NCBI RefSeq assembly: GCF_022458985.1
Contig: NC_061781.1
Location: forward strand, 9,513,501 to 9,577,500
DNA from: Mugil cephalus
Taxonomy: Eukaryota > Chordata > Actinopteri > Mugiliformes > Mugilidae
Length of the DNA: 64,000 nt
Direction: 5' to 3'
Under the pieces are notes generated by a model. The model made no database searches, had not been told where the DNA came from, and saw only the letters and a program-made list of their open reading frames with translations. The position numbers and the translations under genes are program-made. Shown here in pieces: positions 1 to 13,206 of the stretch (positions are counted from its first letter, which is position 1; each line of letters begins with the position of its first letter).

Positions 1-262
1 GTTTAACTTCCTTTTTTTTTCCCGAAACTGGCGTCTCCCACATTCATAGGGGGCGTGTAAATGCACCACTTTAGGTGTCCTTCTAGCAGCCTGAAGAAAA
101 ACTGTAAATGTCACTACCAGCAGCGCCGCTTCCGTCCTGTTTGACTTGTTTCCCTCGTGCTGAGTTTCAGCGTGTGACAGCCTGTGCAGAATTTGATGCT
201 GCTTTAGGATATATTGCGCAATTTCCCGTTTGTTTGTTTTTTTTAAAAGGCACATTGCGGTA
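1..262 (+). promoter_or_regulatory. pdxk: pdxk promoter and 5' UTR region
   Basis: This stretch lies immediately upstream of the pyridoxal kinase start codon. It is mildly GC-rich in its middle (around 118-160) and has no obvious TATA box. The transcription start cannot be fixed from sequence alone. No other gene is visible here, and the true promoter may extend beyond the left edge of the window. Confidence 0.35.
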
Positions 263-3200
263 ATGGAGTGTCGTGTGCTGTCCATTCAGAGTCATGTTGT
301 CAGGGGATACGTGGGGAACAAGTCGGCAACATTCCCGCTGCAGGTAAGAACAGGATCATACATCTCGGTCGAGGTTCACACGGCCCTGAACGCTGTGAGG
401 AAGGGGATAAATGGCAAGAGAAAAAAAAATTTCAACAGCCTGAAATATGTCATTGGGACACAGCGAGACCGTCCTATAATTTGAGAAGACAATTACATTC
501 ACACACAAAAAACATCAGCGACCTTTTTCTGCTCGGAGATTACAGGCCCATTTCCACATTTTACTCTTTGACCACTTGGCTTGAGAGACGGTTTCTGCAA
601 CCTTAACAGTGTGACAAAACGTCCTGCAGAATAGTGGAAATTACATGAAATGACACATTTCAACATACATCCAGTTCCTCCTCTGACCCTGGACACTGTG
701 CACAGCGGTAGCTACAGGTATCAGATAAGAGCCGCTGCTAAAAGTTGGAGGTGGTGCTGAAATGTTGTATTACAATTAATTTGCCACAAATTATAAAATA
801 ATAATAATAAAATAAACAGAACGTATAGTCAGTATTAAAGCACAGCACTAAGTGTTTAATTTGGGAACCACACTTACTACACAGTGGTTCAAATTAAATT
901 TTTTATGTGAATTATAGCAAGGATGAGTTAGTATATCCATAATAGTGACCGTGTATATTTTCTTTTGACTGTTCTGTTCTGTGCATCACGAGGAAAGGCA
1001 CAGTTTAAATGTGCCCTGCATGACTCTGCAGAGGCAATTAAAGCTGTCATGAGTGTCCCTTGTGTCGTTCTTATCTCCAACTGGTTTTTATAGCTAAACT
1101 CGTTGTAAACCGAGAGGGATGTTTTAAGTACAGGAGAAAATATTCAGACACTATTAGCAAGACAGCATTAAAAAAAAAAAAGAAGCTGTAAATGATCTGT
1201 AGAACAGGGACCCGGTGCCGTTCCCACAGTAAAGCTCATTGTACAGACCTCATTGTTCTCGTGTGTTCACAGCTGCTTCGTTCTTTTTTTCTCAGGTTCT
1301 GGGCTTTGAAGTGGACTCCATCAACTCTGTACAGTTCTCCAATCACACAGGTTGGCTGAGTGTTTGTCACTACATGTCATGTCGTAGATCAGGGTCGTTT
1401 TAGTTCAGGGGCCACATACAGTTTGATCTCAAGGGAGCTGGACCAGTAACACAGTAGTGTACTAACCTGTAAATAACTCCAAATGTTTAGCTTTGTTTTA
1501 GTACAAAGAAATACAAGTATGTCATGGCACTGATTACATTCAATGAACAACCAGACATTTTTTTAATAAAACAGTGCAATTTCTAGTTCTAGGTCTCAGT
1601 TTTGTGTCAACGTCCACAACTCTTACTAAAACTGTGTGAACCCTGGGATTAGTATGTACTTGTATTAGAAAAATTGCAGTTTATGTCTTCAATGTAATTT
1701 TTGAATCTGAAAAAAATTGGACACAATGTCTCCGCGTTAGACTATTTGTCATGTTTTTCTGGCAGTAGTTTTTGTGCAAGCTGCATTGTTCTGCCGGAAA
1801 AGGCTGTTGCCATGGGGTGGGCGTGCAACAACATTTCAGCGTGTTGTATTAAAAGAGCTGAATGGAAAGAAAAACAGCACTAGCTGCAGGACCAGGTTCA
1901 AAAACATTGTGTTTTTCTCAGTAAAGATATGCTTTCAACCGATTAGTTAGGCTTTAAGAATACACTCCCCTCGTTGGATTTTGAGATGCCGACTGTGAAC
2001 ACAAATGCATCACGAGAAGACTCCTCTGTGATCTCCAGAGTTAATCACTGTCAGCGTACTTTGCCTTGTTAGCACAGAAACCTTTGGATGCGCTCTGTGT
2101 ATGTATGCTTTGTCTTATTCAGTAGAACACAATCAGGTTAGGCAGTGGGAGGGAGGGGGTCGTGTATTTAACTAGAAGTATTTTTTCCGTGAACCACGTC
2201 ATTAACCTCACCATTCTGGGAACTCCCCTCCAGACTTTAAGCTCCTATCTCTTTTTTTTCCTGGTTTAAAATACATGATCTGTATACTGTCATTATTTTA
2301 AGACAGCTGAACACAGCCAAGATCCCATCAGTGCAGACGTTTAATTTATGTTATTTTACCGTACGCCATTAATATTATCATACAGTATCACAGAAGCATA
2401 TATTGTCATTATTTATACCCTGTATTGTGTTATTAATCCCATTTAGCACGTCACTGGAGCTGATAATGTTTGTGTTTCTGAGTCTTCTGTAAGCAAATCG
2501 TTGATCAGGCACAATGTCCATTAGCCCCCGTTTGTCCCTTGTGCAATAAATACACCATTAGTTCCTCTAATGACATCAGAAGATCATTTAAAACACTTGT
2601 CATGGTTGTGATCGTGTCCTAATACTCTTCTAAACACCTGGAGGGAAGAATACTCAGTCTTAATGCTTAAAACTGCCACACAGATATACTGTATAACAAT
2701 CACACGATACAAGAGTTTGATACTCTTCCCTTTAAATAAAACTATTAGACTTTTAATCTTGGAGTTCAAGACACCTGCAGAGAGGGTAGGATTATTATCC
2801 GGGGTTCATATACCAGAAGAATGTGAATCCAAAAAACAAAGTGAAACAATGGGAACTGTTGATGTGACCTGGATCCCTGAGAGCCTTCTCAGTCATGTGA
2901 AGAATTCTGATTTCTCCACAGGAGCACATTTTTCACTCTTTTCAACAGAAATCACACCAGTCAAAAATTAGTATCTGCTCCTCTCAAAGAATAGAACGGT
3001 CCATTTTGTACATGTAGAACAAACGCCACCACTGTGAGACTGCAATGCTAAACCTAGTGCGTACCAGTGCGTGTAAACAACATTAATATTCACCAATGTT
3101 CACTCTCAGAGGAGGCATTCATTTACACACGGATCCTAACCACAGCACATGTTTCTACTTTGCTGTGAGCTGCTGGAGGTCCACTCACTGGCTCAGGGTC

Positions 3201-6200
3201 AAGTTTTGGCTCCGTGTGAACTCGGCCCTCCAGTATACCAGAGCGTGTTTGTGTCCATTTTGGACCTCTAATCATTTGGAGTCAGGACAGCCTTTGAGGG
3301 GTTATTCTAGGTTATTGGTGAAAGGGGCGCAAAGAAAGGAGGGAGCTGGCAGCAAGGATACAAGCGACCCATTCAGCGAGTGTAGAGGCCCCCGCTTGGC
3401 TCTGGACACCAACAAAAAAAAAAATTTTAAAAGGGGGAGAGGGACCTCAGCAGGGGGAGTTGAGGGGATGAAAGGAGAAAGCAAGGTGGGGAACCTCTGC
3501 TTAGGACTTTTGCACAGCGGGGGTAATGCAATACAATCAGTTTAACTAGTTCCATGAGTTTGGATTCTAAAAAGATCTTCAAGTGTTGAATCAGAATGTG
3601 ATGTTACTTTTTCCACTTCGAAAGCCTGAATTCTGTCAGCATTATCCAGTCAGCATCAAGAACTGTAAGATCTGGTCTGTTTTCTCTCTCTTCCCAGGCT
3701 ATGGCCACTGGAAGGGACAGGTCCTGACAGCAGAGGAGCTGAATGTGTTGTATGAGGGCATCAAGCTCAATAAAGTGAATCACTATGACTACATCCTCAC
3801 AGGTGAGTCTACGGAGCGACTCCTCTTAGACTTGGTCAAAGAGTTGCGAGCCATTTCCAAGTGTACGAGACTTGGCTATTTTCCTTTCACTGTCATTATG
3901 TTGTTTCCTCAAGGGTACAGCAGGGACACGTCCTTCCTGGAGACGGTGGTTGATATTATTCAGGAGCTGAAGAAGGCCAATCCCAGCTTAGTGTATGGTG
4001 AGTGAAAGATTTACTTTTTCATTTTGAAATGTGAACGATAGCACGGGTCTGAAGTTTAATTTTGAGATTTCTTCTCCTCAGTCTGTGATCCTGTTATGGG
4101 AGACCAGGGCGTTATGGTAAGCTTCTTGTTTTTCCTTTTTACTGTACAGCTCATATTGTGTCCTTTTTGTGCCTTTGTGACATTCACATCACTATATAAA
4201 TAGCTGATTTTAATTTAGCTGATTTAATTTTCCCAGAGCAGTTTTAAAAAGTTAAAGAAACTTGTCTTTGCCACCTGTTCTAGTACGTTCCAGAGCACCT
4301 GCTGCCCGTCTACAAGGATAAAGTAGTGCCTTTGGCCGACATCCTCACCCCCAACCAGTTTGAAGCAGAGTGAGAGCCTTTTTTTAAGGAGAAATATGAA
4401 AGACTAAATGATTAAACTTGCAGAAATTAGTGTAGGGATGATGAGTGTTTCATTTGTCCTGTGATTGGTACATCTGTGACTTTTTGTTTGCCCCTAGACT
4501 GTTAACTGGCAGGAAGATTAACACAGAACAAGATGCTGTTGAGGTGAGTCCCTTAACATTTCCTGTGTTTTGTTTTTGTTTAGTTTTTTTGCCTTTGAAA
4601 CATAAATTTGAGAAATGGTGTCTTCTCTTCAGGTGATGGACTTACTTCATAAAATGGGTCCAGAGACGGTGGTTCTCACAAGCACTGACCTGCCCTCAAA
4701 ACTGGGGGACCAGTTCCTGGTGGCCCTCGGGAGCCAAAAAATAAGTAAAGTATCTGAGCAGTTTTCCCCCAGGCAGAGCGCTATTAAAGAAGACATTTTG
4801 GAAGTTTCTGTATGTATATTTATATAACAGTTGTCCCTGACCCTGTCTATCCTGCACGCTGCAGCAAAACCAGATGGGACCAACTCTATTCAGAAAATCT
4901 GCATGGACATCCCCAAAGTTGATGCTGTATTTGTGGGAACAGGAGACCTGTTTGCTGCCCTGTTGCTAGCCTGGACTCACCACCACCCCAACGACCTTAA
5001 GGTCTGTAACACGACTGTACACCGATCAGCCACAACATTATAACCACCTTCCTAATATTGTTTAGGTCTTGTGCCTGCAAAACAGTTCTGACTCATCTGG
5101 GAATGATCACAGGCCTTCTGAGGTCGTCCTGTGGTGTCTGACTCAATGTCATTCACTTCACCTGCCAATGGTTTTAATGTTGTGGCTGATCAGTGTGTAG
5201 CCATTGAAAATTTGTGGATAATTTGTGGATAACCCGGTGTTCCTTTGTCTTTTTACAGGCTGCCTGTGAAAAGACGATTTCAGTAATGCACCATGTGATT
5301 AAGAGGACCATTACTTATGCCCAGGGTAGGGTGTGTTAATTCACTTCATTTTGTCATGAGGCCTCTTTACTAAGACGTTTACTGGACAAGGAACAGTCTT
5401 TGCTCCATCCCGTTGTTCATCAATACTTTAAATATCTAGATGCCACGGCCACAGTATTAGCAAGTGATGTCATTCAATGGCAGTAATATAAAAAACTTCA
5501 GCTGGATAATGGGCTAGCAAAGGTTTGCTACAGTTACTGCTGCAAAGTTAACACCCACAAAGCCCAACCTGTGGCTCAAAACGGAGACACTCACGTCTCT
5601 CACACTACTAGAGCTGACACAGCACCAGCTTATCTTAGTTCTACTCCAAAATAACAAAATAAACGTTATCCAAGCAGTAACGGCAGCCTCCGTAGCCATC
5701 GCTGCGTCAGTCTAAAAGCAGCTCCCACCCCTTGCCTGGCCATAATCCCCTCTATTGCCCATCCCCACCGCCTGCACTCCCCTTCCCCCTGTCCTGTGCA
5801 TGAGAACTGGGGCGAGTGGAGTTTTGCAGGGATCAGTCTTAGCCTCTTTTTTCCTCTTTAGTAGTCAGGACCTGTACAAACACTGGAGTTTTTGCCACTA
5901 CACACAGAATGAACAGCCAGTGGATCTTGAGGAGATATTACAGTGTATTGGATTACAATCACTGAGGCCATCTTTAACAAATTTGGTGTAAAGTAAAAGC
6001 CATTACATACAAGAAGAGAGACAAGAGTCTTAAAATGCATTTAAAAAGCTACAAGACGAGAATGATCCTTTCTGGATTTCTCGGTTGATTAGTAAACTAT
6101 AGTAAAAACTAGTGTTTTTTTCCTTCAGTTGCTGTCCTTCTCTTCTCTTTCAGAGGTGGCTGGCCCCGGGAAAAGGCCCACTCCTGCACAGCTGGAGCTG

Positions 6201-6281
6201 AGGATGGTTCAGAGCAAGGCCGACATCGAGAATCCTGCCATAGTAGTGGAAGCTAAGGTTTTGCAGAAGTCTTCACACTGA
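263..6281 (+). CDS. pdxk: pyridoxal kinase, 11 coding exons
   Basis: ATP-dependent cytosolic kinase that phosphorylates pyridoxal, pyridoxine and pyridoxamine at the 5' hydroxyl in the vitamin B6 salvage pathway. Exons read by eye: 263-343, 1296-1350, 3698-3802, 3914-3997, 4082-4116, 4284-4369, 4498-4543, 4633-4744, 4865-5001, 5259-5325, 6154-6281. All have GT/AG borders and consistent phase, summing to 936 nt (311 residues plus stop; human is 312). The N-terminus [12 protein letters not shown] carries the substrate-side segment of the ribokinase fold. The catalytic GTGD motif is at residues 226-229, with Asp229 matching human Asp235. [17 protein letters not shown] and a C-terminal [10 protein letters not shown] segment are also diagnostic. 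Relative to human the loop after DPVMGD is four residues shorter. The start is the first ATG, and it aligns with the vertebrate N-terminus. The next gene downstream, agpat3, lies in the same orientation. Confidence 0.95.
1390..1660. mobile_element. hAT-type non-autonomous element fragment in pdxk intron 2
   Basis: A GGGGCCACATACAGTTTGAT start followed by a 'ggaccagtaa' and 'acctgtaaataactccaaa' context resembles a very common teleost hAT (Charlie-like) non-autonomous family. The far end is not clear, so only the recognisable part is given. Intron 2 (1351-3697) otherwise shows no gene. The open frames at 2663-2971 and 3096-3545 look like chance. Confidence 0.4.
5020..5195. mobile_element. Tc1/mariner MITE in pdxk intron 9
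   Basis: The left end CACCGATCAGCCACAACATT and the right end, ending in AATGTTGTGGCTGATCAGTG, are inverted repeats. The left end is preceded by TA, the usual Tc1/mariner target. Internal sequence 'accaccttcctaatattg' is shared with the larger element copies at 33988 and 39083. The element is about 176 bp and has no coding capacity, so it is an internally deleted derivative. Confidence 0.75.
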
Positions 6282-6600
6282 AGACTGTGATCATTCTATG
6301 CTGTGCTGGTACAGGTCTGCTTCAAATCGGGGCCAGTTGGGATTTTCACATCAAAAGACCGTCACTTGTCTCTGCCTTACAGAATCTCTTGAGGAGGGGG
6401 TACCACTATGTTTTCATGAGTGGTCAACAGGATTTCTTGTATGTACATTCTGCTCACAAACACACTGGAATTACTGCCATATGTGTCTGTATTTGGCCTG
6501 TGTATACATCCTGCCCTTCCAAACAAAAAATGGACATAAGTGATGTTTAGTTTTAATATAGTGAAATACTGTCTTGAATAAAAAAAACAACTCATTCCCG
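6282..6600 (+). terminator. pdxk: pdxk 3' UTR with first polyadenylation signal
   Basis: The stop codon is followed by AT-rich untranslated sequence with an AATAAA hexamer at 6577-6582. Further AATAAA hexamers at 6792-6797 and 7312-7317 could give longer transcripts. The site actually used cannot be told from sequence. Confidence 0.45.
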
Positions 6601-8499
6601 TTAAAAAGAACCACCAACGACGTATGCATGACCATGACTTGACTAGCTTTGACTGTGGTCAAAACTAGTCACTTGTACGTATAGTATTTTGCTTACAAGG
6701 CATAAGCACATTCATTTACTATTGTTATAAAATTAAAAAATGCTCAAGGCATAGTGTGTAAGCACTGTGCGAATTTTACTGAAATTATTTTAATAAAATG
6801 TTATGAATGCATGCAATGTGCTTAAAATCCACTTGAATGTTTTATCAAGTGTTGCTACCTTATACATTGAGATTAGATGCACTACGAGTGCTGGGACATG
6901 TACTGTAGCTGACTTTATTGTGGACAAACTGTAATTTTAATGATAATCATGACAATGATTGATGTCAAGCATACGGTAGGACCTTTAATCGATTTTCTGA
7001 AATGGTTTTTCACCTCCTTTTTTAATTATGCAACGCTTTCTTGAACTAGTTAGATCCATGTCTTAAACATCTCAAATTGAGGTATTTGCACAGATAATCT
7101 ATTGACTTACAACCATTGTTGCATTTTCAGCCGTTGTCATATATCAAGAAAAGAGTCGCACTGTTTAATAGCCTTAACGAGGTTAGGAAAGACAAACTTT
7201 GATTGTGAATGTTTTTGTGCTCTAATAATTGATCCTTACACATAATGTTAGAAAGTCAAGTGCCAAACCTCGAGCTGCTGCTCAGGTATAGAGCAATATG
7301 TGAACAGAAATAATAAATGATTAGTCTTTTACTGAAACTGTGCTTTTTTTGTATTTGTTTTACACTTTTAGGACTACCAGGTGCTACATATGAGGGACCT
7401 TAGTGTTCCCTGACTATATTTTCCTACTTCTGCATTCTAATATTAATTCATAAGCTTTTTATTTACTTTTGTAAAACGTCCCCAAATTAAATTGGATGTG
7501 AATATCATGGCAATAGGAAAACAGCTGCCCAGGATCAAAACTACTGACAGTGATAATGGTGAAAGTGACAAAAGACATACATTGAAATGTAATTGAAATA
7601 ATTATTATTATTTCTGTTAAAAAAAAAAGAGCTTTATCCTGCATTTCAACATGAAATGTGTGAAGACATAAAAGAATAAAGGTGGGTAAATCGTAAATCT
7701 TAGTGGTCTTGCCAGGCGCTTGCTATATTGTGTGATTAGGGTCAGGTGACGCAGCTTTGTGTTGCCAATACTAATCCAGAGTGGGAATAGCCAGCATTAG
7801 CCCAGATAAACAGACCAGCCAAACTGTAACTTGAATACAGCAACAAAGCGAAGACATCTTCATTGTAGCCTCAATGAATGTCTTTCCACCAGTTCATCTA
7901 GATAAAATGCCAGATGTCCAGATTTCTCTCGCAGAGGGAGTGTGTGTACAACAAGGTTCTTCTCTGATCCCTCGGGTTGTCTCACCTCCGAGGTTATGTG
8001 CAGTTATGTATATACACCAGCAGAGGGCTAAAGAGGTCAAAAGATAATCAAACACACGCACCTGCTCAGGAAGGGAAACGTAGGACACTTGCTGAACAAG
8101 GCTGGGAGAAAACAATCATGGAGAAGTTTTGCACCAATTTAGATTCACGGTAAAATAAATACATAAATAGAAAATAATGATGAATTTTACACATGTGCAA
8201 TAAAAGGCGAATGATTATATGACTATATGGGGGCGGTAGCTAGTCTCTGTCAAGGGGCAGTTTAATATAATAAAATAAATCCATTCATTTAGTGATAATA
8301 AAAATAAAACTAACTAAACTACCAAGTGCATATCTTCTTTATATGTTTAAATCAGCTGTACTGATTGTGTGCTGGCTGTGAGCAGTAGCACGCAATTAGA
8401 CAAATGGGACAATGTTGGCTTGTTTGTAAAACAATTACTTCAGCTGTAATTAAACGTGCATATGTGCATGTCTGTTTTTGCACAAACTGTGTATTTTCC
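6601..8499. other. pdxk-agpat3 intergenic spacer
   Basis: AT-rich sequence between the last likely pdxk exon and the agpat3 promoter. It holds possible distal pdxk polyadenylation signals near 6792 and 7312. No protein-coding, RNA or clear mobile element was recognised. Confidence 0.5.
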
Positions 8500-8779
8500 T
8501 TATCTCCGTGGGAATGAAGCAGGGGGCGGACCGGATGTAGGGTCTGCCACCTTCAGATGGGCTTGGAGGAAATGTGGAGCTTTAACCGACCAACAATAGC
8601 GCTCCTGCAAATCGTGTTACATCAAGTCATTTTTATTGCGCTTCAGGAAACGGGCGAAGTGGGCAAGTATTCCTCAAAGGACTGATTTCACGGCCTCTCG
8701 AGGCCAGGAAAACGGCGAGACGGTGCAGGATAACCTCCATGGTCGCTAGCTTCAGCCCCGAGTGAATAATAATCTCCAG
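8500..8779 (+). promoter_or_regulatory. agpat3: agpat3 promoter and probable first non-coding exon
   Basis: GC-rich, CpG-bearing, TATA-less sequence with a GC box (gggggcgga near 8522), ending in 'aatctccag' directly followed by a strong splice donor gtaaga at 8780. This fits a leader exon ending at 8779. CpG-rich sequence continues to about 9260. No start codon is needed here, because the agpat3 coding start is in the exon at 17099. The exact transcription start is unknown. Confidence 0.5.
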
Positions 8780-11700
8780 GTAAGACCCTGTGTTCGGACA
8801 GCACTACCCCAACTGACACTGGCGGCTAACGGGAGCCGGCTAACTAGCATAGTGCAAAATTAGCAAGAGGCTCGGGTCAGTTGCTCATTTGCTGACAATA
8901 TATATGTTGAGAGTAGGAATGTGTTGGCAAATTTGCGATTTATTCACCAGGCTCTGTAGTTTTCTTTGAAACCCCCCCCGTGTCTGTTGCTAAATTAATG
9001 TTGCTAACTTAGCATGCTAGCGTGTGTCGTTATCGCTGTGTCCTTCTAGGAGCAGCGGTCCGCTTGTCAGTCACCGTCCACCGCCTCCCGGGCTACGATA
9101 GCAGCAACTCGGGGAGGTTTCTCAAGTGTGCGGACGTCGAACAGTGTGTGTGTGTGTGTGTGTGTTTGTAACCTTTGAATCCCGCAGGCAGCGAGCTCAC
9201 GACACCGGCCGCAGCCGAGCCATGTGTGTCAGGAGATAAGCCGTGAGTCAGTGAGTCAGTGGCTGGGTTGAACGGCTGCCTTGGCCGCTTTGGCCATTGA
9301 GAGTTCACGACATGAGCCACGCCGCAATGGTGCATTGAAATAGCACACATACTATAACGCGGTATAATGTGCCAGAGTTGATAGCGAAGTATGTAAGGGT
9401 ATATTTAAAACCTGCTATTATTACTCTGCAAGCCCTCCTCCTGTGCGTCATGTGCGTGGTCTGTCCGACTTGTGTTGTGTCGTACCCTGGTTGTACCACA
9501 CATCGGGCATAAGGTTACTGGAGTTCATTTAACTCTGCGCCACTTAAGTCCAGTGCTAACTTTAGTCTTCGGCCATAGTTTTAACCAGCGAGACGATCAG
9601 AGTCGGGCAAGTATTACTACTTAATTATTCCTCGCACATTTTGCTGTCGTCGTTACTCGAGATAACGCGAAATTCAGAATTTAGTCTAACAATGGGGGAT
9701 TTTTGGTCCTGTGATAACTATGCAAAACATACAATTATTATTATTCTTTTACTGCTGGAGTAATTATTCAACCACAGGGTTCCCTAGTAGTTATTGCTCG
9801 CATTAATTAGACGACATCTGTGTACATTACCAGTATGATGGTGTAATATTTACATGTAAACATGTACATGTTCCAGTTTTCAAAAACAAATTGACTTTCT
9901 TCAAGTCTGTGTGGTTTTCTGTTTTGTTTGGTTTTTCTTCTAAAGCAAAATTCAACAAAAAATGAGGGATTGCATGATTAAAATTTGCACGTGTTGCAGT
10001 GGAGGCCACGTTGAAGTATCTGGATTCTTATGTTGGTCCTCTGAGTCATTGTTGCACTCGCTCATTCAACAAATGGGTTTTGGTTCAATAGTCCTGTGCT
10101 GACCTGGTTTTAATTTGCGTCCCGGGTGATCCCATCACAAGTGGCCATCTTAAAGTACAGGTTTTAATTGGCGCCGGGTATAACTACTGATTTCCTAATT
10201 AGATTAAATTAATTTAGAGAGATTTCAGTTTTAAATTAATGTTGTCCGTGGTTCCAGAGATTTGTGGTATTACTACAATATTTAACCTCTAGTTGACACG
10301 TCTTATGCATGGTGGCGTTATTTTTGCAGGGCTCTACTCTTCTGTCATGTTTTAGATCTCCCAGTCACCTTGACTGGTCTCACAAGATTTGTCACATGAA
10401 ACCAGTATCGTGAGACCTCAGCGAGATTTCTAACAAGAGGATGCATCAATCTCGTCTCATTCATTCGGATAAAACAGTATTTTGAAGTGAAAAGCCTTTT
10501 AAATGCATTTTGTCCTTGCAGATATTGCTAAAGTAAATGCACACATGGATATAATCAAAAATATATGAATTATTGATGAAATTAACAAATATGAGTAGGA
10601 TATTTGTCATTTAAGTATTAGCCTTGTGTTCGTTGTCATGTTTTCTAAGTAGCCATGTGGAGTTACCATATTTTCTTCCTAATGACCAGTGTCTTTAACT
10701 TAACAGTAGGTCAGAGATGGATATATAACTAATAACTTGATGTGTGCCTCCAGTGATTGAGGGAAACTTCACTGGTTGTTCTGTACCACCTTTTTCTTTT
10801 TTTTCCTGTGATGGTAGCCTACTTGTGATTGGTTTCCCCAAACGTACGTTAATACCATGACTGAATGGAGCCAATGGGCAGTGATAACCATGTTTACATA
10901 CACCCATTGATCTCCTTATCAGTCAATCAAGAACAGTATTGTCCTGTAGGACTTTGAGACATGGATACACTGATAAGTCTTTATCTGAGGAATGCCTCTG
11001 TGGATGGGAAACTGCTGCAACGTAGAGTTTAATATCCCATTACTTTTTTTGTTGCAATCTGGTAAACTCTGAAGTCACTTTGAGTATGGGGAATTTAACA
11101 TATTAATTTCTACCCCTCCTTTTGGCATCGCTCTCATTGTTTTACTGACAAGAGAAAGAAGAACCTTATGTATCCTTGAGTCTTATCAGTCATCACCTCA
11201 TGCCGTGGCCACGTCGACACAAAGTGCTGAGCCAGCCCCTAAAACGGTTGTAGCCACGTTTAAGTGATTCAAGGCCGTTGTACATCAGCCGACTCTTTGC
11301 CTCCTTTGCTTTCCTTTCCAAGATAAAACCTTATCTGGAGGATTTGCTTAAGATTTCTTAAGAATCCAATCTCATTTCTTACCATAATAATTGATATGTC
11401 ACACTGAAACGTGTTGTAATAGTTTTAGATAGTAACAGAACCAATACACACTAGTACATACTGACTCATACTGAGTTTTGATACGATTTGTTAAGTCACT
11501 ATTCTAATGTGTTGTGTGTCTTTCACTTATTAGCATATGTGAATTTATTCCTGGCGTATGAATGCATGCTCATGATTACAGAAACTAAATGCATTTTAGC
11601 TAGCAGTTATTTGACGCGCCAAGAGCAGCACCAAGTGTGAGATTTGGGTGTAGTTGGTGATGTGGCTGTAAACTGTGCCTATTACACGTGGCTCATCTAA

Positions 11701-11985
11701 TGACAATTACATCTGACGCTGAGCGGTACAGTGGTGAGATCCCCTCATGTTTAAAACACGAGTGACCTTTATTGTCCAGCTTTCACAAGGTATTTTCATC
11801 TCCATTTGTATCTGGCTTTAATGCCTGGTGGTACGGCCGAAGGCCTGTGCTACAACCTTTGACCTCTTTGCTTCAGTTAACACTTGACAGTTTATTTCTG
11901 CCTCTGTCCACAGCTTGTCAAGACAACGCTGTGTGAAAACCAGAAGGCTTTTGTTGGTTTGCCTCCTAGGCTAGCTATGCATGTG

Positions 11986-12067
<82 letters not shown>

Positions 12068-13115
12068 ACTCACTAGACAGAGTCCCTAGTTCACCAGTCC
12101 TGTTCTAAGTCTTTGCTTCAAGGTTATTGTATTCAGTATTAGTTTAATACAGTATAACTGCTGTTGATTTGACTGAGTTTCACAGTGGAGGCTGTGGTTT
12201 GTATTTAGTTGTGCCAGCACATGTTTTTTGACATACCGAGTATTCAGTAGGCCAGGCTAAATAACAGAAACACAAACTCCATCCTATAGTTAAATGCATT
12301 TATCTTCAGCAGTGTACCTAATGAAGTGGCAAGTGAGTCCCTGTTGCGAATGAGTTTCTATACCCAAGCTACTGTCAAGAAGACAGCGCATGGATGTCTG
12401 TGATTTGCAGGCTTTTGGAAATAATTCACTCCACATTACACTTGACCTAGACCCTCTGAACTTCTTCACTGTTGGGTGTTAGGAACACGTGCAATGGAAA
12501 GGAGTCCAGAAAACCTACATTATCATGTAGGTTATGTTAGCTTCACAGATGTAGCTCTGCCAACTCAACCCTGGCTGGAAAGAGGCTAGGCTAGGCTTGT
12601 TCCTTGTTAATGTTAATTAAATGTGACATAACCAGGGTGCCCATAGCCTCCTAATCAGCGCTAATCTGATCCAGTGGATTAGAGGATGGGGATGCATGTA
12701 AGACACTGCTTACAGTACATGTGTGCCTCCTTCCTTCTTGAAGTGAGCCATCTTCCGAGCTGTCTTTCTGGCATTCATCACTGGGCTTTCATAAAAAATC
12801 CACTGTGCCGTTGTAGGGTTTTTTTATACACCTGCACTCAATGTAGGGCCACTTTTTTAGGATTTTTTTTTTTTTTTTCATTGTTGATAGGCACTACTTT
12901 GGTGCCTAGTGAACTCTTGCGCTGAATAGGCAGTTCATCCAACAGGTCCTGGGATCTGGCTCTGTTCTTGCTGTCATCATCATAATCTCCCCATTTCCTT
13001 CTGTGGGATTATCATGGCGATGAAGCAGGAGAGCCTGTAACGACCCACTGCGTTCTGCAGGCCTTTTTTGTTGTTTTGTGTTGTTTTTTCTGGCTCTGAA
13101 TTGGTGGAATACCAG
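8780..13115. other. agpat3 leader intron, first part
   Basis: No coding exon was recognised. The sequence holds a short GT run near 9144-9166, a long AT/GT microsatellite at 11986-12066 and several poly-T tracts. A possible alternative leader exon start follows 'ccttctag' at 9050, but no good donor was found after it. Confidence 0.4.
11986..12066. repeat. (AT)n(GT)n microsatellite
   Basis: An AT dinucleotide run of about 12 bp passes directly into an uninterrupted GT run of nearly 70 bp. The 74-codon open frame across it, with a polyvaline/cysteine stretch, is an artefact of the repeat. Confidence 0.95.
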
Positions 13116-13206
13116 GAGCCAAAATGCTGAACCAGAGTGCTGTCATGATCTTCACTGGAATTTGTGGGGCTTTGGTGGTCATGGCAATGGCCTACTATGT
13201 TTACTG
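13116..13206 (+). other. agpat3: candidate agpat3 leader exon carrying a membrane-peptide uORF
   Basis: A T-rich tract is followed by 'ataccag' (acceptor ending 13115) and 91 nt that end in CTG before a near-consensus donor gtaagt at 13207. An ATG at 13124 (context gccaaaATGc, A at -3) opens a frame with a continuous hydrophobic stretch. The neighbouring candidate exon is 16851-16908. Without transcripts its use is inferred from splice-site strength and reading frame only. Confidence 0.4.

Noticed and set aside
3096-3545. 149-codon open frame in pdxk intron 2
   Set aside because: It lies inside a well-defined intron and has no conserved motif or splice context.
5755-5991. open frame in pdxk intron 10
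   Set aside because: Between two confirmed exons with continuous phase; no homology to the kinase or other proteins.
9050-9130. possible alternative agpat3 leader exon after ccttctag
   Set aside because: The acceptor is acceptable but no good splice donor follows; not supported enough to call.
11884-12108. open frame across the GT microsatellite
   Set aside because: Simple repeat gives an artificial valine/cysteine run.
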